Source of the DNA: Alphaproteobacteria bacterium
Lineage (GTDB): Bacteria > Pseudomonadota > Alphaproteobacteria > Micropepsales > Micropepsaceae
DNA: 5,857 nucleotides
Assembly (NCBI GenBank): GCA_947373775.1
Contig: CANBZE010000138.1
Location: 1 to 5,857 of the forward strand
Direction of reading: 5' to 3'
In this document: positions 1 through 4,154 of the stretch, one piece after another
Layout: each line of letters begins with the position of its first letter
How positions within the stretch are numbered: the first letter of the stretch is position 1
Notes under the pieces: generated by a model
Database searches by the model: none
What the model saw: only the letters and a program-made list of their open reading frames with translations
Told to the model about the DNA's origin: nothing
Translations under genes and position numbers: made by a program

Positions 1-363
1 GTCGAACCCTTCAACCGGGTCAATCACCTCAACCATCTGCTCAACGGCTCGCAACCGGGGCTGCCGATGGTGCGGGCGGTGAATTCACCGCGGGTGAAGC
101 TGTTGTGGGACTTCTATCATATGCAGCTGGAAGACGGCGATCTGATCGAAAAGTTCACTGCCGGCGCCGACCAGGTCGCGCATGTGCAGATCGGTGACGT
201 ACCGGGCCGCCACCAGCCGGGCACCGGCGAGGTCAATCATGCCAACCTGCTGCGCGCCGTGCGCGCCGCTGGTTACAAGGGCAAGATCGGGCTGGAGTTC
301 ATGCCGCTGGACCAGAATGATGCCAAGGCGGTGGACGACATGCTGGCCCTCAATGTCCCTTGA
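1..363 (+). CDS. Hydroxypyruvate isomerase-like TIM-barrel protein, 3' end (partial)
   Basis: The first base of the window begins a codon of an open frame of 120 residues ending in TGA; the 5' part lies outside the window. The visible part matches the C-terminal half of the hydroxypyruvate isomerase / xylose-isomerase-like TIM-barrel family. It has a VEP strand end at residues 1-3 (Glu2 is a likely metal ligand or catalytic base), LLWDFYHMQ at 34-42 (Asp37, His40), HVQIGDVPGRHQPGTGE at 61-77, and IGLEF at 96-100 (Glu99, the second likely catalytic Glu). Family members interconvert hydroxypyruvate and tartronate semialdehyde, or isomerise or epimerise related sugars, in the cytoplasm; the exact substrate cannot be read here. 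The set of Glu, Asp, His and Glu residues looks intact, so the gene appears functional. It converges on the zinc metallopeptidase gene with a 12-bp gap. Assignment to the superfamily is firm; the hydroxypyruvate specificity is inferred. Confidence 0.85.
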   Translation, partial: VEPFNRVNHLNHLLNGSQPGLPMVRAVNSPRVKLLWDFYHMQLEDGDLIEKFTAGADQVAHVQIGDVPGRHQPGTGEVNHANLLRAVRAAGYKGKIGLEFMPLDQNDAKAVDDMLALNVP

Positions 364-368
364 TGGGT

Positions 369-388
369 GCGTGGGTTAAAGCCCGCGC
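369..388 (+). terminator. Possible stem-loop after the isomerase gene, no T-tract
   Basis: GCGTGGG (369-375) pairs with CCCGCGC (382-388) around a six-base loop, with one G-U pair in the plus-strand RNA. It begins five bases after the isomerase stop and overlaps the last codons of the convergent metallopeptidase gene. No run of T follows on either strand, so it is at best a weak or Rho-assisted terminator. The opposite-strand RNA would have a C-A mismatch at the wobble position, so the plus strand is the more plausible user. Confidence 0.3.
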
Positions 389-1242
389 GCCGAAAAAGTG
401 TCGCAGGCGTCTATCCGCCCACCTTCCAGGCCGCGCTGAAACCAGCGCACCCGCTGGGCGCTGGTGCCGTGCGTGAAGGAATCAGGCACGACGTAGCCAC
501 GGTTTTCCTTTTGCAGCGTGTCGTCGCCCACCGAGGAGGCGGCCTTGAGCGCGCCGTCCAAGTCACCATTCTGCAGGATGCTGAACTGCTGGTTGGCATG
601 AAAAGCCCAAACGCCCGCATAGCAATCCGCCTGCAGCTCGGTGCGCACGGAGTCGCTGTCGGCACCGCGCTGCGGACCATAGGACCCCATCGAACCGCGC
701 CGGTCCATCGTGCCCATCAGGTCCTGGATGTGATGACCATATTCATGGGCGATGACATAAGCGCGGGCGAACTGGCCGGACACGCCGAAGCGCTGGCTGA
801 GTTCGTTGAAGAACGCGAGGTCCAGATAGATGTGCTGGTCGCCCGGGCAATAGAATGGCCCTGCGGATGACTGGCCGGTGCCGCAGCCGGTCGGCGTGGC
901 GTCGTCATAAGCGGTGAAGGTGGCGTACGTGAAACGGACGCCCTGCTGCTGCATCAATGGCTGCCAGACATCTTCGGCCGAGCCGATGACCCTGCGGGCA
1001 AAATCATAATCGGCGTCATCGCTGCGCGGTCCGGTCTCGTGCCGGACCTGCGGCTGCGGCGCCGGGCCGCCATTCAACAGCTGTGACGGGTCCACCCCGA
1101 AGAACAGCGAGATCAGGACGACGACCAGCCCCAGCCCGCCGCCGCCGAACACGATGCCGCGGCCGCCAAAGCCACCACCGCCGTAATCCTCGCCGCGGCG
1201 GTCGTCCACATTGTCGGAAGGTCGAAGATCGTCGAGACGCAT
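376..1242 (-). CDS. ypfJ: Neutral zinc metallopeptidase, YpfJ family, membrane-anchored
   Basis: This 288-residue protein matches the putative neutral zinc metallopeptidase family (Pfam Zn_peptidase, E. coli YpfJ) over its full usual length. The N-terminus (MRLDDLRPSDNVDDRRG) is the characteristic start of the family and supports the ATG at 1242. A Gly-rich stretch (21-38) leads into one hydrophobic segment (about 38-49), so the rest is likely periplasmic, with the N-terminus inside. The zincin motif HEYGH is at 166-170 (zinc ligands His166 and His170, catalytic Glu167), and ELQADC at 202-207 supplies the probable third ligand, Glu202. The family signature GPFYCP lies at 128-133. Cys120/Cys132 and Cys207/Cys280 could form disulfides. 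The physiological substrate of the family is unknown to me. There is no Shine-Dalgarno sequence upstream of the ATG; instead a promoter-like sequence sits exactly where it would give a leaderless mRNA. All key residues are intact. Confidence 0.93.
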   Translation of the reverse strand: MRLDDLRPSDNVDDRRGEDYGGGGFGGRGIVFGGGGLGLVVVLISLFFGVDPSQLLNGGPAPQPQVRHETGPRSDDADYDFARRVIGSAEDVWQPLMQQQGVRFTYATFTAYDDATPTGCGTGQSSAGPFYCPGDQHIYLDLAFFNELSQRFGVSGQFARAYVIAHEYGHHIQDLMGTMDRRGSMGSYGPQRGADSDSVRTELQADCYAGVWAFHANQQFSILQNGDLDGALKAASSVGDDTLQKENRGYVVPDSFTHGTSAQRVRWFQRGLEGGRIDACDTFSARGL

Positions 1243-1248
1243 GATGCC

Positions 1249-1277
1249 AAGATAAGAAAGATGCCCCCGCGCTTCAA
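1249..1277 (-). promoter_or_regulatory. Candidate sigma70-type promoter for the metallopeptidase, leaderless
   Basis: Read on the minus strand, TTGAAG (1277-1272, 4 of 6 to TTGACA) is followed by a 17-bp spacer and TATCTT (1254-1249, 4 of 6 to TATAAT, keeping the key T, A and final T). Six bases separate the -10 from the A of the ATG at 1242, so transcription would start on the start codon itself. No Shine-Dalgarno sequence is present in the intervening bases, which agrees with a leaderless transcript. The -35 forms the loop of the terminator hairpin of the upstream aldolase gene. This is pattern recognition only; it has not been scored against a promoter model. Confidence 0.45.
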
Positions 1278-1287
1278 CGCGGGGGCA
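1250..1287 (-). terminator. Rho-independent terminator of the aldolase gene
   Basis: A perfect 10-bp GC-rich inverted repeat (TGCCCCCGCG at 1262-1271, CGCGGGGGCA at 1278-1287) with a six-base loop is followed on the minus strand by the T-rich run TCTTTCTTATCTT. It begins about 30 bases after the aldolase stop codon. The plus-strand side has only a short ATTTT, so the minus direction is preferred. It separates the aldolase transcript from the metallopeptidase gene, which has the same orientation. Confidence 0.8.
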
Positions 1288-1291
1288 CCAT

Positions 1292-1321
1292 TTTGGTTCA
1301 GATCACTTTGTTTCAGATCAC
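1292..1321 (-). repeat. 15-bp tandem duplication across the aldolase stop codon
   Basis: Positions 1292-1306 and 1307-1321 are adjacent 15-bp units identical at 14 of 15 positions (a single g/t difference at the fifth base). Each copy carries a TGA in the same reading frame as the aldolase (stop at 1318-1320, second TGA at 1303-1305), because the unit is a multiple of three. The result is a tandem pair of in-frame stop codons before the terminator. Confidence 0.8.
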
Positions 1322-2328
1322 AGGGGATCGGTCCGCTTGGTGAAGGCGCGGCCCTTGTCGGCGGCCGGACTGTCGCCGCCGGTGCAGATCATCACCCCGT
1401 CCTTGAGCTGGTCGATCACATTGGCTTCGTTGCAGGCATTGAGGAACTTGATATTCGCCGCCTTGGTGGCATCCAGCACGCGCCGGCGCACCGCCACCAT
1501 GTTGGGCTGCATGTCGCCCCGCCCGCCCGCCGTGGCCGGATTGCCCACCAGATAGAAGCCGTGATCGCCCGGGCCCCATTCGGCAAAGGCGATGCCCGGC
1601 ACTCGCACGGTGGATTCCACATTGGCGTCGGCGCGGGGATTTTCGATCTTCACGCCGAGAATGATTTCGCCATCGGGATTGAGCGGCCAGGGTTCGGCGC
1701 GCTGCAGATATTCCTGCGGTGTCAGGCCCCAGATCTTGGAGGCATAGGCCTGGCTGCCATTGCCGCGAAAGCCCTGGTTGAGGCCGGGCACGACCGGCGC
1801 AAAGGGATAGCGCGCCGCTTCGACCATGATCTTGGCCGCTTCGGGGCTTTCGGCGTTGCACAGCAGGATGCCGTGCGCGCCGGCCGCCAGCGCCTGCTGG
1901 ATCATCCAGGCATTGGCGCGCACCACATCGGCAGTGCCCTGGATGGGCAAAGTCACGATCACCGGCACGGTGGGATGGCCGGTACGGGTGCCGACTTCCT
2001 TCAGGCCGCGCATGAATTCGCGCAGCTCGTGGAAGTCCAGCGCGCCATGCTCCATCTCATAGGTGATGTAGTCGGCCTTGGTGTTGGCCATGCGCTTGCC
2101 GTCTTCATAGCCGGCGGCTTCCAGCTGGGCGTAATAGACGGGCTGGCCCTTCAGCCACATGTCGATGATGCGGTTGAGATGCTTGCCGGTGCGGGTCGGC
2201 TTGGTAGGCAGGGCCGGGAAGGTACCCGGCGCAAAGGCTGGCGCGTTGGGCTGAACCTGCGCGCTGACGGGTGTATAGGCCAGGGCGGCGATGGCGAGCC
2301 CGGCCAGCAAAAGCTGCTTGGTCTTCAT
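1318..2328 (-). CDS. Exported HpcH/HpaI-family aldolase-like protein
   Basis: This protein has 336 residues. Residues 1-23 form a typical Sec signal peptide: KTK, a hydrophobic core, then VSA before Gln24 as the likely signal peptidase I site. The mature part matches the HpcH/HpaI aldolase / citrate lyase beta TIM-barrel family, whose members carry out metal-dependent pyruvate (class II) aldol cleavage of hydroxy-oxo-diacids. Family landmarks are YEMEHG at 90-95 (His94 corresponds to HpaI His45; Glu91 sits where HpaI has Asp42), VKIEN at 226-230 (metal ligand Glu229) and GPGDHG at 252-257 (metal ligand Asp255). The strand holding Arg70 in HpaI reads VIVTLP here (123-128), so that arginine seems to be replaced by Thr. 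The insert around 180-215 is longer than in HpaI. Well-studied relatives are cytoplasmic, so export is unusual. The start is supported by AGGGG eight bases upstream. The substrate is unknown; it could be a lyase or a non-enzymatic relative. Confidence 0.85.
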   Translation of the reverse strand: MKTKQLLLAGLAIAALAYTPVSAQVQPNAPAFAPGTFPALPTKPTRTGKHLNRIIDMWLKGQPVYYAQLEAAGYEDGKRMANTKADYITYEMEHGALDFHELREFMRGLKEVGTRTGHPTVPVIVTLPIQGTADVVRANAWMIQQALAAGAHGILLCNAESPEAAKIMVEAARYPFAPVVPGLNQGFRGNGSQAYASKIWGLTPQEYLQRAEPWPLNPDGEIILGVKIENPRADANVESTVRVPGIAFAEWGPGDHGFYLVGNPATAGGRGDMQPNMVAVRRRVLDATKAANIKFLNACNEANVIDQLKDGVMICTGGDSPAADKGRAFTKRTDPL

Positions 2329-2336
2329 GGTGGTTT

Positions 2337-2341
2337 CCCCT
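2337..2341 (-). promoter_or_regulatory. Ribosome binding site of the aldolase gene
   Basis: On the minus strand AGGGG lies eight bases before the ATG at 2328. The well-placed site and the signal peptide that begins right after it fix this start. Confidence 0.7.
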
Positions 2342-2422
2342 GTTGTGAATTTTCTGTAACCTCAGTCCATCACAAGTCGGGCCGCCGGAACACCTCTATT
2401 GTAAAGTGTCGGCTGCGATTCG

Positions 2423-2427
2423 AGGGA
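2423..2427 (+). promoter_or_regulatory. Ribosome binding site deciding the esterase start
   Basis: AGGGA lies five bases before the ATG at 2433. This favours 2433 over an in-frame GTG at 2406, which would add nine residues ahead of the signal peptide and has no such site. Confidence 0.65.
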
Positions 2428-2432
2428 ACGCC

Positions 2433-3659
2433 ATGCGGTGGCTTGGGGTGGGATGTCTGGCTTTGGGCCTGACCGCGTCGGCGGTCTGGGGTCAGGACGC
2501 GCCCCAACTTTTCGCACCCGCGCCCAAGACCCCCACCCAGCCCGCGCCGGCGGATGCCCGCACCGTGCCGGTGGTGCGCACCAGCCTGAGCGAGCCGGTG
2601 CCCGTGCCGATCCCCCGGCCCGAAATCCGCAGCACACTTACGGAATCGGTGGCCGAGCCGGTGGCGCAGCGGTTACCAGCGCCTGATGCGCCGCCCGCGC
2701 CATCGCCGCGTCCGCAATATCAACCGCCGCCGCTGTCCTTCGCCGATGGCGTCACCGCCACCTTCGACATTCCCTATGCCACTGTGCCCGGCTTCCGGCC
2801 CCTGACCCTGGATCTCTACACCCCGCGCACGCAGAACGTGCCGGCGCCAATAGTTGTGTTCGTGCATGGCGGCAGCTGGAACAATGGCGACTCCCGCACC
2901 GCCCGCGCCTTCACCGATTTGCCCCGCGCGCTCGCAGGCCTGGCGGCCCAGGGCTATGTGGTGGCCAGCATCAATTATCGCCTGTCGCAGGAAGCGCGCT
3001 TTCCCGCCGCGCTGCAGGATGTGAAAGCCGCCATCCGCTGGATGCGCAGGTCTGCCGCCAGCTTCAACGGCGATCCCACGCGGCTTGCGGTGTGGGGCGC
3101 CTCAAGCGGCGGACAGCTGGCGGCCATGGCCGGCGTCACCTGCGGCGTGCCGCGCTTTGAACCCGAAGGCGAAGTGGGCCGCGACGCGCCCAGCAACTGC
3201 GCCGAAGCGGTGATCGACTGGTACGGGCCCACCGACCTGGGTGCCCTGGCGGCCGACGGCGGCAAGCCCGCGAGCGAAGGTTTCACCTCCGCCTCCGCCG
3301 GAACCAGCCCCGAAGGCCGCTATCTGGGATGCGAGCCGTCCGCCTGCGCGCCGGGTGTGGTGAAGCTGGCATCGCCCCTGAGCTTTGTGTCGGAGAATGC
3401 GCCGCCCTTTTTGATCCAGCATGGCGCCGCCGATACCGAAGTCTCGCCCAAGCAGGCACAGAAGCTTTACGACGCGCTCAAGGCCAAGGGCGTGCCGGCC
3501 CAGATCGCGAACTATCCGGATGTGGGGCATCAGTTCTTCCGCAAGGATGCGCCCGATGCCGCCACCGTCAATAAAGCGATGGTCCAGGTGACCCAGTTCC
3601 TGGCCGCAACTTTCCCCGCCAAGGTCAAACCGCAGATCCGGCGCACCGTTGCCAATTAG
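2433..3659 (+). CDS. Exported alpha/beta-hydrolase, BD-FAE-like carboxylesterase
   Basis: This 408-residue protein begins with a Sec signal peptide (MRWLGVGC..., likely cleavage after VWG, residues 18-20). A long Pro/Ala-rich, low-complexity segment (about 22-100) follows, then an alpha/beta-hydrolase domain (about 105-395). The oxyanion motif HGGSW is at 145-149, NYRLS at 181-185, and the nucleophile elbow GASSGG at 222-227 with Ser224 as the catalytic serine. Asp334 (GAADTEVSP) and His366 (DVGHQF) complete the triad. The layout resembles BD-FAE / acetyl-esterase-type hydrolases, which cut ester bonds such as acetyl or feruloyl groups on polysaccharides or small esters; the actual substrate is not readable. 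Cys237, Cys256, Cys300 and Cys305 could form periplasmic disulfides. The Pro-rich segment could be a spacer to the cell envelope. LGVGC does not fit a lipobox, so a lipoprotein is unlikely. It is divergent from the exported aldolase. Confidence 0.88.
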   Translation: MRWLGVGCLALGLTASAVWGQDAPQLFAPAPKTPTQPAPADARTVPVVRTSLSEPVPVPIPRPEIRSTLTESVAEPVAQRLPAPDAPPAPSPRPQYQPPPLSFADGVTATFDIPYATVPGFRPLTLDLYTPRTQNVPAPIVVFVHGGSWNNGDSRTARAFTDLPRALAGLAAQGYVVASINYRLSQEARFPAALQDVKAAIRWMRRSAASFNGDPTRLAVWGASSGGQLAAMAGVTCGVPRFEPEGEVGRDAPSNCAEAVIDWYGPTDLGALAADGGKPASEGFTSASAGTSPEGRYLGCEPSACAPGVVKLASPLSFVSENAPPFLIQHGAADTEVSPKQAQKLYDALKAKGVPAQIANYPDVGHQFFRKDAPDAATVNKAMVQVTQFLAATFPAKVKPQIRRTVAN

Positions 3660-3684
3660 GGGCGCCAACTAGGCAGCGCCCTTT
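3658..3684 (+). terminator. Weak terminator hairpin after the esterase
   Basis: GGGCGC (3660-3665) pairs with GCGCCC (3676-3681) around a ten-base loop, extended by G-U and A-T at the base. A short CTTT then AACCTT follows. The stem begins at the stop codon. The T-run is poor, so termination may be partial. Confidence 0.45.
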
Positions 3685-3755
3685 AACCTTAAGCGTGCTG
3701 GCCTGCTTCTTGAAGCGACCCATACGGAATAACGCCGTTTGGGGCTATAGGATCA
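3685..3755 (+). promoter_or_regulatory. Leader region of the secretion operon
   Basis: The stretch before the ATG at 3756 must carry the promoter of the operon unless transcription comes through from the esterase. A TTGAAG at 3710-3715 and a TATAG at 3746-3750 are present but their spacing does not make a standard promoter. AGGA at 3749-3752 is the likely ribosome binding site, only three bases from the ATG, which is close. No promoter is claimed at a fixed position. Confidence 0.3.
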
Positions 3756-4154
3756 ATGGAACCGCAGCTTTTCACCGATGGGATCGGCAGGATCACCGTG
3801 ATCGGCGGGGTCGTGCGTCTCGATATGGTGACCTATTCCCCAAATGAGACAGATGCGACCGGCCGCCCGCGCCAGGTCTTCACTCAGCGCATCGTAATGG
3901 GAACCGACGCCTTCCTGCGCTCCTCCGAGAAGATCGTGGAGATCGTGCAGCAACTGACCCAGGCCATGACGGCCAGGCCTGCCCAAGCGCCCGCGTCCCA
4001 ACCGACACGGCCCACGGCCCAGCCGGCGGCACCCACCCCGGCGCCCGTGGCCGTTGCACAACCGCCCGCTCCGCGGGGCGAGCCGCCTTATGTCACCGGC
4101 CCGCTGTTTCCCGCAGCGCCCGCCGAACAACCTCCGAAAGCACCCTTTCCGTGA
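3756..4154 (+). CDS. Small protein of unknown function coupled to the type I secretion ATPase
   Basis: I do not recognise a named family. The protein has 132 residues in two parts. Residues 1-72 look folded: alternating hydrophobic strands (GRITVIGGVVRLDMVTY at 11-27), a polar turn, another strand (RQVFTQRIVMG at 39-49), then an amphipathic helix (about 51-72, FLRSSEKIVEIVQQL). Residues 73-132 are almost entirely Pro, Ala, Gln and Thr and probably disordered. There is no signal peptide or membrane segment, so it is likely cytoplasmic. Its stop codon overlaps the GTG start of the HlyB-like gene by four bases (GTGA, 4151-4154), a strong sign of translational coupling and a shared role. I have a loose impression of similar small proteins beside secretion ATPases in alphaproteobacteria, but could not check it. 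It could be an accessory, chaperone or regulatory partner of the exporter. ATG and a nearby AGGA support the start. Confidence 0.75.
   Translation: MEPQLFTDGIGRITVIGGVVRLDMVTYSPNETDATGRPRQVFTQRIVMGTDAFLRSSEKIVEIVQQLTQAMTARPAQAPASQPTRPTAQPAAPTPAPVAVAQPPAPRGEPPYVTGPLFPAAPAEQPPKAPFP

Larger units (their letters stand above)
2329..2432. promoter_or_regulatory. Divergent control region between aldolase and esterase genes
   Basis: These 104 bp must hold the promoters of both exported-enzyme genes. The segment is locally more AT-rich than its surroundings (2341-2360 and 2396-2407). A 6-bp inverted repeat, TTGTGA (2343-2348) and TCACAA (2370-2375), could be an operator, with a related TTGTAA at 2399-2404. 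I could not find a -35/-10 pair with good spacing on either strand, so no promoter is placed. Confidence 0.4.

Noticed and set aside
367..870. A 167-codon plus-strand frame opposite the metallopeptidase
   Set aside because: It is the shadow of a gene with an intact HEYGH motif and a family-typical N-terminus; nothing in it is recognisable.
2406..2432. GTG at 2406 as the esterase start
   Set aside because: It would put nine residues before the signal peptide, and the good ribosome binding site sits downstream of it, five bases before the ATG at 2433.
1261..2472. A 403-codon open frame on the plus strand opposite the aldolase
   Set aside because: It starts inside the terminator hairpin, is antisense to the aldolase with its signal peptide, and runs over the esterase start. 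The translation shows no domain.
3683..3692. TTAACCTTAA considered as a CtrA-type site
   Set aside because: The two TTAA half sites are only two bases apart, whereas the CtrA motif needs about seven, so it is not supported.
3960..4150. Pro/Ala-coding C-rich tract considered as a nucleotide repeat array
   Set aside because: No repeat unit of fixed length is visible; it is simply low-complexity coding sequence for a disordered tail.
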